From: Sphingobacteriales bacterium
GTDB taxonomy: Bacteria > Bacteroidota > Bacteroidia > Chitinophagales > Chitinophagaceae
Length of the DNA: 64,000 nt
Direction: 5' to 3'
Assembly (NCBI GenBank): GCA_004144175.1
Contig: SEFT01000010.1
Span: forward strand, 106,231 to 170,230
Shown here: piece by piece, positions 1 through 8,866 of the stretch
Position numbering within the stretch: the stretch's first letter is position 1
Layout: each line of letters begins with the position of its first letter
Notes under the pieces: model-generated
Told to the model about the DNA's origin: nothing
Database searches by the model: none
The model's input: the letters and a program-made list of their open reading frames with translations, nothing else
Translations under genes and position numbers: made by a program

Positions 1-500
1 GATTGGAAGGTCAAATAGGCACACTAGAAACAGGCGTAAAGAATGCTGTGCCTGATGCGGCGGGCAGATATCTTAGGAGCTCATCTTGGGGTCTTCATTC
101 GGTAAACAGCTTTCAGGCTGTGAATGCTTATGGAAGGGTGGGTATAGGTATGCTAACGGAAGATAATGAGGATCTCAGCCGCCTTATCAAAAACATATAC
201 GCCGGAATTGGATTTGGTATCATCCGCAATAGTATGAGTGATATTGTTGCAAGGTTTCCGGAAAACAACGCGAAAATTTCCAATGTTAAGGATAAGTCTA
301 TTGGTATAGCGTTACCTATCAGCGCCGGAATAAATGTTGACATTCCCGGAACTAATATTACGGGAAATTTTAATGTGCAATATAATATTACTAATTCTGA
401 AGGACTGGACGGATACGACTTTACATCCGGCGGTTTAAAGAAAGATGGATACTTGTTTATTTCATTGGGTGTTAAATACAACTTTGGACCGTTATTGTAA
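1..500 (+). CDS. Outer-membrane protein, C-terminal part (5' end outside window)
   Basis: The reading frame is open at the left edge, so this is the last ~165 residues of a longer protein. The first possible initiator is a TTG at position 3 and is not a credible start. The segment alternates short hydrophobic/amphipathic stretches and ends in SLGVKYNFGPLL. A terminal strand finishing in an aromatic plus hydrophobic residues is typical of outer-membrane beta-barrels of Bacteroidota. The N-terminal domain, which would identify the family (for example OmpA-like or another barrel), is missing. It is followed by a terminator-like hairpin at 524-552, so it looks like the last gene of its transcript. 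The barrel assignment is an inference from the end of the protein only. Confidence 0.6.
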   Translation, partial: LEGQIGTLETGVKNAVPDAAGRYLRSSSWGLHSVNSFQAVNAYGRVGIGMLTEDNEDLSRLIKNIYAGIGFGIIRNSMSDIVARFPENNAKISNVKDKSIGIALPISAGINVDIPGTNITGNFNVQYNITNSEGLDGYDFTSGGLKKDGYLFISLGVKYNFGPLL

Positions 501-523
501 TTGCAATAGATAAAATGTATTGT

Positions 524-552
524 AGAAAGGACAAACCACGTTTGTCCTTTCT
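524..552 (+). terminator. Terminator-like hairpin after the outer-membrane protein gene
   Basis: A perfect 12-bp inverted repeat (AGAAAGGACAAA, 524-535, with its complement at 541-552) has a 5-nt loop. It lies 24 bases after the stop codon at 500. The following bases are A/T-rich but do not form a clean T-run, so termination efficiency is uncertain. Confidence 0.7.
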
Positions 553-558
553 TAATTA

Positions 559-684
559 ATGCCCAATGTAGTATTACGTAACTGGCTTAGCCAGATAGGT
601 GTTTTAAGGTCAACATTAGTGCCGCTGACTGAGGTCATCGGTTTACATCTCATTGATACTCATAACTACAAACGACTGGCGTAA
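559..684 (+). CDS. Possible 41-residue small ORF
   Basis: A complete ATG-to-TAA frame of 41 codons fills part of the 438-base gap between the outer-membrane gene and the polysaccharide locus. It starts just after the terminator hairpin. The predicted peptide starts MPNVVLRNWLSQIG and has no signal peptide, lipobox or recognised motif. No convincing promoter precedes it. A frame of this length can arise by chance, so this is a low-confidence candidate. The rest of the gap (685-894) shows nothing I recognise. Confidence 0.2.
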   Translation: MPNVVLRNWLSQIGVLRSTLVPLTEVIGLHLIDTHNYKRLA

Positions 685-894
685 CAAAATCTTTTACACA
701 AAGATAACCTTTGAAGATCCATCTGTGCTCGGCAATATAGTTTACGTTAGCAGATATTATAATCGCGACGATTTTATCTAATTACGCATATTGATTATGT
801 TGGTTATAATGTTTTTTAATATTTAGAGACGTAAAAACGGTGCTCCAAATAGCCTATTTCTTATGATATTACATTTTTTCTCACTGATAATTAA

Positions 895-926
895 TTTGAT
901 CAAGACTTCAAATAAAAGTACCTTTG
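895..926 (+). promoter_or_regulatory. Bacteroidota-type promoter of the polysaccharide locus
   Basis: TTTG at 895-898 (-33 element) and TACCTTTG at 919-926 (-7 element, consensus TAnnTTTG) are separated by 20 bp. Both match the housekeeping promoter described for Bacteroidota. Transcription would begin around 930-933, only a few bases before the ATG at 939. The promoter therefore rules out the TTG at 924 as the start of the next gene and implies a very short leader. Confidence 0.75.
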
Positions 927-938
927 CAAAAAATTAAT

Positions 939-1772
939 ATGCCGATGAAAATGAGGATAGGAAACATTGAAAAGTCATTTATCCTTCTTGTTTTTATCGT
1001 TTGCAACTTTCTCGTAACGTCTTGCCGGAGTGTCAATCAGTTACGTTATTTTAAGAATCTTCCGGACTCCTCAGTAGTACATCTTCCCCATGTTGACCAG
1101 GAACTTAGGCTTGTACAGAAGGGCGATAAGCTAATGATAACTATTGGCGCAAAAAACCCAGAAGCGGCTGCTATTTTTAATAACTATGGTGAGGAACCGA
1201 CCTCTGGCTCGAAGGGGCGTATAGGAGGTGGCGGTGCTGGGGCCAATGCATCTGACCTTGCAGGATTTTGGGTAGACGAGTTGGGTGAGATAGAGTTTCC
1301 GGTAGTTGGTAAAGTGAAGGCTGAGGGCTATACCGCTAGCCAATTGAAAGATGTTATTACAGAAAAGGTTTCGCCTTACCTGAGAGAACCTTTGGTTAAT
1401 GTTAAGTTTATAAGTTTCAAGTTTACTGTGCTTGGCGAAGTAAGGTCACCAGGGGTATACGCATTATCTCATCAGCGCACTACATTACTGGACGCGCTTG
1501 GTGTAGCCGGAGACTTACCAAGATCGGCAAAACGATATGACATACAGCTTTACCGGGACTATAATGGCGTAAGGACTATCTCAAAACTTGATCTTCGGAA
1601 GAAGGAGCTGTTGAACAATCCGGAATTATTCTACGTAAAGCACAACGATGTGATTATTGTACAGCCGCGTGATATGAGACTGTTTAGCGATGAAGCGAGG
1701 GCATATATCGGTTTGCTCACCTTGCTTATGGGGGCGTCGGCACTCCTGATTACAGTAATAAACAACAAATAA
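939..1772 (+). CDS. Wza-like polysaccharide export outer-membrane lipoprotein
   Basis: Polysaccharide biosynthesis/export protein forming the outer-membrane exit channel for a capsule or exopolysaccharide. The start is set at ATG 939 because an exact promoter -7 element covers 919-926; ATG 945 and 951 are alternatives. The N-terminus is a lipoprotein signal (hydrophobic stretch FILLVFIVCNFL followed by lipobox LVTSC; Cys is residue 29 of this start). A poly-export domain follows (QKGDKLMITIGAKNP region), then an SLBB-type domain (FTVLGEVRSPGVY, about residues 160-245). A C-terminal hydrophobic helix (YIGLLTLLMGASALLITVI) is common in Bacteroidota versions. It is the first gene of the locus, 15 bases ahead of the Wzc-like kinase, its usual partner. 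Family assignment is firm; substrate is unknown. Confidence 0.9.
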   Translation: MPMKMRIGNIEKSFILLVFIVCNFLVTSCRSVNQLRYFKNLPDSSVVHLPHVDQELRLVQKGDKLMITIGAKNPEAAAIFNNYGEEPTSGSKGRIGGGGAGANASDLAGFWVDELGEIEFPVVGKVKAEGYTASQLKDVITEKVSPYLREPLVNVKFISFKFTVLGEVRSPGVYALSHQRTTLLDALGVAGDLPRSAKRYDIQLYRDYNGVRTISKLDLRKKELLNNPELFYVKHNDVIIVQPRDMRLFSDEARAYIGLLTLLMGASALLITVINNK

Positions 1773-1787
1773 AAATACCGCAGGTTA

Positions 1788-4157
1788 ATGGCTACAGAGG
1801 AACTTTTGGACGAAGAAGAAGCCAGCAGTGGAGGGATGCAGTTAGATTTCGCGCGGCTGTTATCAAAGCTGCTTAGAAATTTGCATTGGATAATCCTATG
1901 CGCAGTAATTGCTTTTGTGTGCGCGCGTGTATATTTAAGGTATCAAATACCTGTATATAGTGTCACCGCAAATATATTGGTTAATTCAGGCGATGCATCT
2001 AATACAGTTCGAATCATAGGTCAAAAAGAGGCAGAGGATCCAACTGTTCAGAATGAAATTTTCATCCTTAAATCGTACTCGCTTATTAAAAAGGTTGTGG
2101 ATTCTTTAGACCTAAAAATACAGCTGGTACAAGATGCGCGAATTAAAGAGCAGCCGCTTGATGTGCAAGCGCTACCTTTTAGGGTAAATATCAGGCAAGT
2201 AAATTCGAACAGGGCTTCAGGGCCATATAGCCTGGCCGTATTTCCGGACTATTATATTATCAAGTCGGGTTCAAACAATAAGAAAAATTTCTACGATAAG
2301 GTTACAACGCTTCCAAATGGTGATACCCTTATTGTATACAAGTTGGGTGACCTAATAGCTCAAAAGGGAGATGTTTTTAATCTTTCGGTAATAAGTGATG
2401 ATGCAGCAGTAAAGAAGTATGTAGGGCGCCTAGCGGTTAGTATGGTCAAAACCGGTAAGGGAATACTTCAGATTACCTTGAACGATGAGATACCAAGCAG
2501 AGCAGAGCGTTTTGTGAGTGTGCTGATCAGAGAATATGACAGGACATCGCTGCAGTTTAAAAATAAGTCAATTCGCACTGCGTTGGATTTTTTGAATGAT
2601 AGATTGCAACTTGTTGGGCAAGAGTTAATAGATCAGGAAAATCGGGAACGTGACTATCGTTCGTCGAACAAACTTTATGATGTGTCGGCCGCAGCAAATG
2701 CCGTTATGCAAAATCTGAATAACTTGGATGCGCAAAAAAATACTGCAGAGTATAATAGGATGCTTTTGACTGCTTTAGAGGCACACGTTCAAAATGTTGA
2801 TCAGATTGAGTTATTCCCAAGCAGTCTTGGTGTTCCGGATGCGATTCTTTCAGGCTTAGTGAATAACTATAATGAGTCGTTGCGTAAAAAAAGGATGGTG
2901 TTAGATCTTGGAACGCCTAACGATCCTCTTCTACCTGCCATCAATGGGCAGTTGAAAGAGGTGCGCGAAAATATCATTAAAAATATAGCCAACATCCGCA
3001 CGCAGTATAATGTAAATGAACGCTACCTATCAGGGCTGGATGCAGAGTATACAGGCAAACTTCAGAGCTTGCCAGGAAAGGAGAAAGAGCTCATACGTAT
3101 CAAAAGGGAACTTACCATAAAGGAGTCTTTATATACATTTTTATTACAGAAAAAGGAGGAGACATCTGTGCAGCTGATGTCATCAGATGTAACGGGAACC
3201 AGGCTAATAGATGCCTCACGTACTACCGGTATCATTTCCCCCCAAGTACAGAGCACATATACATCATTTATTTCGATCGGACTCTTGCTTCCAATTGGTC
3301 TTATTGTTATCCGAACATTGATGAACCAAAGGGTAGAGTCTAAAAAAGATATCGAAAATTCCACCAACATTCCGATAATAGGAGAAATTGTGCAGGTGGA
3401 TCTTGCAGAATCGCGGCCGGTACTTACGTTTGCGGATAGTAAGAAGCTTATTACGGAGCAGTTTAGAATATTGAGATCGAACCTCGGCTATATGGGGCTT
3501 TCCGGAGGTAAAAAAGTGATTCTTATTACATCGGCTATGAGTGGCGAGGGAAAGTCCTTTATTGCTGTCAACCTTGCCAACATAATGGCTCAGGCAGGCA
3601 AGAGAGTAGCGCTTTTGGAGTTCGACCTTCGAAAGCCAAAAATAAGTGAGCGCCTAGGGGTAGATAATGTGAATGGCTTGTCCGATTATATTGTTACAAA
3701 TATTGATGCCTCAACTATTGCTAAGGTGCTGCCCGAATATCCAAATTTGCATCTGTTCAACTCGGGACCCATACCGCCCAACCCGGCAGAATTAATACTG
3801 AGCCCGAGAGTGGCAAAGTTGATGGACTATCTGAAAACAAACTATGACCATGTGATTATCGACACTGCACCTGTCGGCATCATATCAGATACGCTAGGGC
3901 TCGTACATTTGGCAGATATATCATTATATGTAATCAGGCATAACTTTACGCATAAGCCGACCATACAATACCTCAACCAGCTGAAAAAGGAGAATAAATT
4001 GGTAAACCCTGCAATTGTGATTTATGGGGCCGATGTTAAGAACTCAGGGTATGGTTACGGCTACGGATATGGTTATGGCTATGGTTATTATGATAATGAA
4101 GAAAAAAGTAGTGGTTTGAACCGCTTATTCAACCGTAAGGGGAAAACGGTTTCTTAA
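1788..4157 (+). CDS. Wzc-like polysaccharide co-polymerase / BY-type tyrosine kinase
   Basis: Inner-membrane chain-length regulator and autophosphorylating tyrosine kinase that works with the Wza channel. A Wzz domain follows a first membrane segment near residues 33-50. A long periplasmic coiled-coil region comes next, then a second membrane segment near 491-510 and a cytoplasmic P-loop kinase domain. Walker A is SAMSGEGKS (about 582-590), Walker A' is LLEFDLRKP (Glu where many relatives have Asp at the first acidic position), and Walker B is VIIDTAP. The C-terminus carries a Gly-Tyr tract (residues 754-768, eight tyrosines), which is the expected trans-phosphorylation cluster. Length (789 residues) is normal for a fused Wzc. 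The gene follows the Wza-like gene by 15 bases and precedes an ABC exporter. Confidence 0.93.
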   Translation: MATEELLDEEEASSGGMQLDFARLLSKLLRNLHWIILCAVIAFVCARVYLRYQIPVYSVTANILVNSGDASNTVRIIGQKEAEDPTVQNEIFILKSYSLIKKVVDSLDLKIQLVQDARIKEQPLDVQALPFRVNIRQVNSNRASGPYSLAVFPDYYIIKSGSNNKKNFYDKVTTLPNGDTLIVYKLGDLIAQKGDVFNLSVISDDAAVKKYVGRLAVSMVKTGKGILQITLNDEIPSRAERFVSVLIREYDRTSLQFKNKSIRTALDFLNDRLQLVGQELIDQENRERDYRSSNKLYDVSAAANAVMQNLNNLDAQKNTAEYNRMLLTALEAHVQNVDQIELFPSSLGVPDAILSGLVNNYNESLRKKRMVLDLGTPNDPLLPAINGQLKEVRENIIKNIANIRTQYNVNERYLSGLDAEYTGKLQSLPGKEKELIRIKRELTIKESLYTFLLQKKEETSVQLMSSDVTGTRLIDASRTTGIISPQVQSTYTSFISIGLLLPIGLIVIRTLMNQRVESKKDIENSTNIPIIGEIVQVDLAESRPVLTFADSKKLITEQFRILRSNLGYMGLSGGKKVILITSAMSGEGKSFIAVNLANIMAQAGKRVALLEFDLRKPKISERLGVDNVNGLSDYIVTNIDASTIAKVLPEYPNLHLFNSGPIPPNPAELILSPRVAKLMDYLKTNYDHVIIDTAPVGIISDTLGLVHLADISLYVIRHNFTHKPTIQYLNQLKKENKLVNPAIVIYGADVKNSGYGYGYGYGYGYGYYDNEEKSSGLNRLFNRKGKTVS

Positions 4158-4188
4158 GTAGTAGCAGTGACGGAAAATTCAAATAAAA

Positions 4189-5985
4189 ATGCAAATCCAG
4201 TTTAAAAATAATTTCATAGGGTATTTTCGCTTTTACTATAGTGTAGTGGGAGCAAGGCTATTAGTTAACCTTGGGTTGTGCATCCTTGTGAGTTTTTTTG
4301 ACGGTATAGGGCTTGCCATGTTTATGCCGCTATTGCAGTCTGTTAGCGGTACTACAACAGCAGTAGGCGGCAAGGCAGCTATGGGTAAGCTGCATTACGT
4401 AACCGAAGCAATAGAAGGGCTGGGCGTCTCGCTTACGCTTAATACCGTCCTTGTGATGCTTGTAGTTTTGTTTACATTCAAAGGGGTATTGAAACTGATA
4501 CAACAGAGTTACCAAACGCGGCTGCGCCAGACCTTCATGAAAAAGCTACGCCATAGCCTGGTAGATGGTCTTCAGGGAGTAAGCTATGAAGGCTTTTTAA
4601 AGCTTGATTCGGGTAAAATTCAAAATACACTGACTACTGAGGTGCAAAAGGTAAATCAGTCGATGAACGGGTATTTTAATGCGTCTCAGGCGTGTGTTAT
4701 GCTAGTTACTTATATCGCTCTTGCCTTTCTGGCCAACTATCAGTTTGCCATATTGGTTGCAATAGGAGCCGGTCTTACAAATGTGCTTTATCGTAGAATA
4801 TATCTGTCGACAAAACGGGTATCAAAAAGTCTATCGAAAAAAGGCAGCGATTTTAACGGGCTTCTTCTCCAGTCGGTACACAATTTCAAATACCTGAAAG
4901 CCACTAACTATCTGTCTAACTTCAATAAGAAGTTGAAGAAGGTAATTAATAAAACCGAACAGTTGAATAAGCGCATAGGTATGTATTCTGCTATTACCAT
5001 TAGTATGAAGGAGCCTATGATCATTACAGTTGTTGTCGCGGTTATCTACTTTCAGATAAATGTCATTGGTTCGAGCTTTACTACGATCTTGCTTAGTCTG
5101 TTGTTATTTTACCGTGCCCTGAGCTTCCTGGTAACAGTGCAGAACCACTGGCATGTGTTCGTTCAAAATATTGGTTCGCTGGAGAGCGTAGCAGAACTTT
5201 CCGGCTATCTGTACAAGCAGAAAGAAGCCAAGGCGGACAAAGCGTTTACTACCCTGCAAGGCAAAATAGAACTTAGAGATGTGCAGTTTTCATACGGTAC
5301 ACACAAAGTGCTGAACGCTATCAATATTACGATTCCTAAAAATCAAACGATTGCCCTTATTGGCGAGAGTGGGTCAGGGAAGACCACGCTGGCAAACATG
5401 ATATCGTGCCTGATAGAACCTCAGGAAGGAAAAATGCTGGTTGACAATGTTGCGATATCCGAATACGATCTCGATACATTCAGATCGAAGATCGGGTACA
5501 TTTCTCAGGAGCCGGTCATCTTCAACGACGATATCTACAACAACATCACTTTTTGGGCAGAAAGGACAGATGAGAATATTGCACGCTTTTGGGATACCAT
5601 AGAGCTAGCCGCTTTGTCGGACTTTATAAGCAGACAACCAGAGCAGGAGAAAACCAAACTTGGCGATAATGGAATATTGATATCCGGTGGCCAGAAACAG
5701 AGAATTTCTATAGCGCGCGAATTGTACAAACAAGCAGAGATATTAATACTCGACGAGGCTACATCTGCGCTCGATTCTGAAACGGAAAAAGTGATAAAGG
5801 AGAATATAGACGCGCTGCGTGGCAAGTACACAATTGTTGTTATTGCACACAGGCTGTCTACCATCAGGAATGTAGACAACATCTTCCTGATGGATAAAGG
5901 TAATGTAATGGCTTCGGGGGCATTTGATCAATTGATAGAGGCATCGGGTAAATTCAAAAGAATGGTTGAATTACAGGAATTCTAA
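4189..5985 (+). CDS. ABC transporter, fused permease and ATPase (MsbA/PglK-like)
   Basis: Exporter half-transporter, probably moving a lipid-linked sugar or oligosaccharide across the inner membrane. The N-terminal ~330 residues contain several hydrophobic segments of an ABC type-1 permease domain. The C-terminal ATPase has Walker A GESGSGKTT (392-400), signature ISGGQKQR (498-505), Walker B ILILDEATSALD (D522, E523) and switch histidine H554. Length (598) is standard for an MsbA/PglK-type protein that works as a homodimer. It sits between the Wza/Wzc genes and the sugar-modifying genes, which favours a flippase role; no Wzx-type flippase was seen in the cluster. The substrate is inferred from context. 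Confidence 0.9.
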   Translation: MQIQFKNNFIGYFRFYYSVVGARLLVNLGLCILVSFFDGIGLAMFMPLLQSVSGTTTAVGGKAAMGKLHYVTEAIEGLGVSLTLNTVLVMLVVLFTFKGVLKLIQQSYQTRLRQTFMKKLRHSLVDGLQGVSYEGFLKLDSGKIQNTLTTEVQKVNQSMNGYFNASQACVMLVTYIALAFLANYQFAILVAIGAGLTNVLYRRIYLSTKRVSKSLSKKGSDFNGLLLQSVHNFKYLKATNYLSNFNKKLKKVINKTEQLNKRIGMYSAITISMKEPMIITVVVAVIYFQINVIGSSFTTILLSLLLFYRALSFLVTVQNHWHVFVQNIGSLESVAELSGYLYKQKEAKADKAFTTLQGKIELRDVQFSYGTHKVLNAINITIPKNQTIALIGESGSGKTTLANMISCLIEPQEGKMLVDNVAISEYDLDTFRSKIGYISQEPVIFNDDIYNNITFWAERTDENIARFWDTIELAALSDFISRQPEQEKTKLGDNGILISGGQKQRISIARELYKQAEILILDEATSALDSETEKVIKENIDALRGKYTIVVIAHRLSTIRNVDNIFLMDKGNVMASGAFDQLIEASGKFKRMVELQEF

Positions 5986-5995
5986 AAGTTGAATA

Positions 5996-6541
5996 ATGTC
6001 TCAAGTCAGAAAACATTTAAAAAAAACCTACCGGCACTACCTAAGAAATCTTATAAGCAAATATAGACTGGGTAGTATCGGGGCAGATGTGCATATCGAT
6101 AAGAACGTAGAGTTTATGCGGTTCCCAAAGAACATTTTTTTGGGAGATGGCCTCATCATCAAAGAAGGAGCAAGGATATGCAGTTGTAATGAGCAGGCAG
6201 TTATAAAGATCGGAAGCAATACCACTGTTGGCTATCATACGTTCATATTTGCATCGAAGGGTATTGAAGTGGGAAATGACTGTATGATCGCTCCGTTCGT
6301 ATACCTCGTGGATAGCGATCATGGTATAGAGCGAAATGAACAAATGAATAAGCAACCTAACCAGACGGCTGCAATAAAGATTGGCAACGATGTGTGGATA
6401 GGTACCGGCGCCAAGATACTGAAAGGAGTAACTATAGGCGATGGTGCCGTGATAGCCGCCGGTGCAGTGGTAAAAGACAATGTACCACCCTATAAAATAG
6501 TAGGCGGTATACCTGCAAAAATAATTAGCGAACGAGTATGA
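5996..6541 (+). CDS. Hexapeptide-repeat acyl/acetyltransferase (LbH family)
   Basis: Left-handed beta-helix transferase, expected to move an acetyl or other acyl group to a sugar. Imperfect hexapeptide repeats run from about residue 30 to the end ([35 protein letters not shown]). The [15 protein letters not shown] block and the C-terminal [10 protein letters not shown] are typical of the CysE/WcaF/maltose-acetyltransferase group. The N-terminal 30 residues are basic. It starts 10 bases after the ABC transporter and overlaps the next gene by 4 bases (ATGA), so it is probably translated together with the SpsF-type gene. The acceptor is unknown; context suggests an amino or nonulosonic sugar. 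Confidence 0.85.
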   Translation: MSQVRKHLKKTYRHYLRNLISKYRLGSIGADVHIDKNVEFMRFPKNIFLGDGLIIKEGARICSCNEQAVIKIGSNTTVGYHTFIFASKGIEVGNDCMIAPFVYLVDSDHGIERNEQMNKQPNQTAAIKIGNDVWIGTGAKILKGVTIGDGAVIAAGAVVKDNVPPYKIVGGIPAKIISERV

Positions 6542-7227
6542 GTACAGGCTACATCATTCTATGCAGATACAACTCTAGCCGCCTGCCGGGAAAGATCCTG
6601 AGGAAGGTGGACGATAAGCCATTGGTATCGATACTTATGGAGCGTCTGGCACCTTTGGGCAAAGAGCATATTATCATTGCAACATCCGACCAACCTACAG
6701 ATGATGTGATCGCTGCTTATTGCGAACAAAACGGTATCAATGTTTTCCGTGGTTCGTTGGATGATGTGGCTGGCAGGTTTCTGGGCGCAGCCCGTCGCTT
6801 TGATCTCGACTATGCAGTAAGGATAAATGGCGATAACCTGTTCGCGGATGCAGATCTTATTAAGACGATAGCCGATGATGCAGTAGCCGGCGGTTATGAT
6901 TTTGTGTCGAATGTGCCTGAGCGAACGTACCCTACCGGCATGAGCGTAGAAGTAGTGAATGTAGATTTTTTTGAAAAAGCATATCACGCATTTGCCGATA
7001 AGAAATACAACGAGCACGTTACGCTCTTTTTATATGACCACCCTGACTTTTGTACCAATAGCCAATTTGTAAAGAATAGCGAGGTGCCGGGCGCACAGGG
7101 TGTAAAGATGGCCATAGATACACAGGAAGACCTGGATATGGCAACAGAGATCGTTAAGCAGCTGGGCGATAGATATGCTACTGCCGGCTGGAAAGAGATC
7201 GTAAATCTAAAACTTCAATTAGTATGA
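6538..7227 (+). CDS. SpsF-type nucleotidyltransferase (CMP-KDO synthetase-like)
   Basis: Cytidylyltransferase-fold protein of the spore-coat SpsF group, expected to activate a sugar acid with a nucleotide. The N-terminus reads [16 protein letters not shown], matching the glycine/arginine/lysine nucleotide-binding motif (R-x-x-S-x-RLPGK) of CMP-sugar synthetases. A later acidic patch ([10 protein letters not shown]) matches the metal/sugar site. Length (229) is normal. It overlaps both neighbours: 4 bases with the acyltransferase upstream and 4 with the NeuB-like synthase downstream. The spsF/spsE pairing is well known, so the two probably act in one pathway. The exact sugar and whether CTP is used are inferred. 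Confidence 0.85.
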   Translation: MSTGYIILCRYNSSRLPGKILRKVDDKPLVSILMERLAPLGKEHIIIATSDQPTDDVIAAYCEQNGINVFRGSLDDVAGRFLGAARRFDLDYAVRINGDNLFADADLIKTIADDAVAGGYDFVSNVPERTYPTGMSVEVVNVDFFEKAYHAFADKKYNEHVTLFLYDHPDFCTNSQFVKNSEVPGAQGVKMAIDTQEDLDMATEIVKQLGDRYATAGWKEIVNLKLQLV

Positions 7228-8237
7228 GTTACTGGAAAGGGAAAAACGGACCATTGTTGATTGCCGAAATAGGCGGCAACCACGAAGGGAATTTTGAATA
7301 TGCAAAAGAACTTTGCCGCCTGGCAATAGGCTCTGGAGTCGATGTTGTAAAATTTCAGATCTACACAGGCGATACACTCGTAAGCCCGGTAGAGAGCCCC
7401 GACCGTAACAAGCACTTTAAAAAATTTGAGCTGACGCCTGAGCAACATCAGGAGCTGGCAAAAATGGTGATAGATGCCGGGCTGCAATACACAGCATCGG
7501 TTTGGGACCTGGAAGCCATTTCATGGATAGATCCATTTATCGAGTTTTATAAAATTGGTTCTGGCGACCTTACCGCATATCCTGTTATCGAGGGCATTGC
7601 GAAGCTTAAAAAACCAATCATTATCTCTACCGGCCTGGCAACAGAGCAGGAAGTATTGGATACTGTAAAGTTCATACAATCGCTGGATGAGATGTATCTG
7701 AAGCCGGAGAACCTGGCAATACTACAGTGTACATCGATGTATCCGATAGAGTATGCAGATGCTAATCTGAACGTGATGCTTCGGTTTAAAGAACTGACAG
7801 GGCTTGCGGTAGGGTACTCTGACCATACTACCGACCAGCGTGCAATGCAGTATGCTTATGCTATGGGCGCCGAAGTACTGGAGTTCCATTTTACCGATAG
7901 AAAAGAAGGACGCGAATTCAGAGACCATAAAGTATCGCTTACACAAGATGATGTAAAGGCACTTATCAGCGAATTGAATATCATCGATACGCTAAAGGGT
8001 TCTTTTACAAAGCAGCCTACGGCGATAGAAATAGAAACAAACCACGTTGTAACATTTAGAAGAGCCGCATATCCCAAAACGGAAATAAAGGCGGGTGAAA
8101 AAATTACTGCCGACAACCTTGTATATCTGCGGCCCAACCATGGTACAGATGCAAGAGCCTATGCAGACATAGTAGGTAAAACAGCAAAAGAAACAATAGC
8201 ACCATTTGCCAAAATACTAAACGAACAACTGGACTAA
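7224..8237 (+). CDS. NeuB/SpsE-type N-acetylneuraminate (nonulosonate) synthase
   Basis: Condenses phosphoenolpyruvate with an N-acyl hexosamine to give a nine-carbon sugar acid of the sialic/legionaminic type, or a related product. The TIM-barrel domain begins LLIAEIGGNHEGN and contains the metal-binding histidines in GYSDHT (H201) and EFHFTD (H222; many relatives have EKHFT here). A C-terminal SAF (antifreeze-like) domain occupies about residues 270-337 (IKAGEKITADNLVYLRP). Length (337) is typical. It overlaps the SpsF-type gene by 4 bases, and its stop overlaps the next start (TAATG). No NeuC-type epimerase is present in the window, so the hexosamine precursor must come from elsewhere. Confidence 0.9.
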   Translation: MSYWKGKNGPLLIAEIGGNHEGNFEYAKELCRLAIGSGVDVVKFQIYTGDTLVSPVESPDRNKHFKKFELTPEQHQELAKMVIDAGLQYTASVWDLEAISWIDPFIEFYKIGSGDLTAYPVIEGIAKLKKPIIISTGLATEQEVLDTVKFIQSLDEMYLKPENLAILQCTSMYPIEYADANLNVMLRFKELTGLAVGYSDHTTDQRAMQYAYAMGAEVLEFHFTDRKEGREFRDHKVSLTQDDVKALISELNIIDTLKGSFTKQPTAIEIETNHVVTFRRAAYPKTEIKAGEKITADNLVYLRPNHGTDARAYADIVGKTAKETIAPFAKILNEQLD

Positions 8238-8866
8238 TGTTTCTATCGCTCACACAAACTTATCTGAAGGAGTGGAAGCCTGCGCTAACTGCAGCCGTCA
8301 CTAAACTGCTATATGGTGGTAAAAGGCTGCGTATTGGTAGTTCTTTCTCTGCCGACAGTGTGCCGCGGATTATTGTAGATGAGCATGCCGAACTGGTAAT
8401 TGGCAATAATGTAGAGCTGAGGCGAAATGTAGAGATAAGAGTACACGGACGGGCCAAAGTGATAATAGGAGATAATGTGAGGATAGACCGTGGTGTACGC
8501 ATCCTTGCGGCTAATAATGCTGTAATAGAAATTGGTACAGGTACAAGGATCGGGCTGTATACAGTGCTGAATGGAGGTGACTCTATAACAATAGGAAAGA
8601 AGGTGCTGGTATCGGGTTTTGTGTATTTGCAAACCAGCATGCATGGTTTCGCTGAGCGCGGCGTAAGCGTACAAGACCAGGGCTACGACCATGCGCCGGT
8701 TGAACTGAAAGAAGATGTATGGTTGGGCACACACGTCGTAATAATGCCCGGCTGTGTGTTAGAAAGAGGCGTTGTAGTAGGTAGCAATGCAGTAGTTACA
8801 AAAAGTGTATCTGAATATAATGTGGTTGCGGGCATACCTGCCAAATCACTAAAAGAAAGAGTATAA
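8237..8866 (+). CDS. Second hexapeptide-repeat acyltransferase
   Basis: Another left-handed beta-helix transferase. It has an N-terminal basic segment (TKLLYGGKRLRIGSSFS) and hexapeptide repeats from about residue 45 onward (LVIGNNVELRRNVEIRV, VIIGDNVRIDRGVRI, ITIGKKVLVSG). The catalytic-type histidine region is QTSMHGFAERG and the end is VVAGIPAKSL. It differs from the gene at 5996 in having a longer N-terminal coil. It is coupled at both ends: its ATG shares a base with the NeuB-like stop, and its own stop overlaps the next ATG. Likely role: O- or N-acylation of the sugar made by this module; acceptor not determinable. Confidence 0.83.
   Translation: MFLSLTQTYLKEWKPALTAAVTKLLYGGKRLRIGSSFSADSVPRIIVDEHAELVIGNNVELRRNVEIRVHGRAKVIIGDNVRIDRGVRILAANNAVIEIGTGTRIGLYTVLNGGDSITIGKKVLVSGFVYLQTSMHGFAERGVSVQDQGYDHAPVELKEDVWLGTHVVIMPGCVLERGVVVGSNAVVTKSVSEYNVVAGIPAKSLKERV

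Noticed and set aside
128..481. Long minus-strand frame opposite the outer-membrane protein fragment
   Set aside because: It is antisense to a well-supported gene and shows no motif; treated as a shadow.
924..938. TTG at 924 as the start of the Wza-like gene
   Set aside because: It lies inside an exact -7 promoter element (919-926), so it cannot be in the mRNA.
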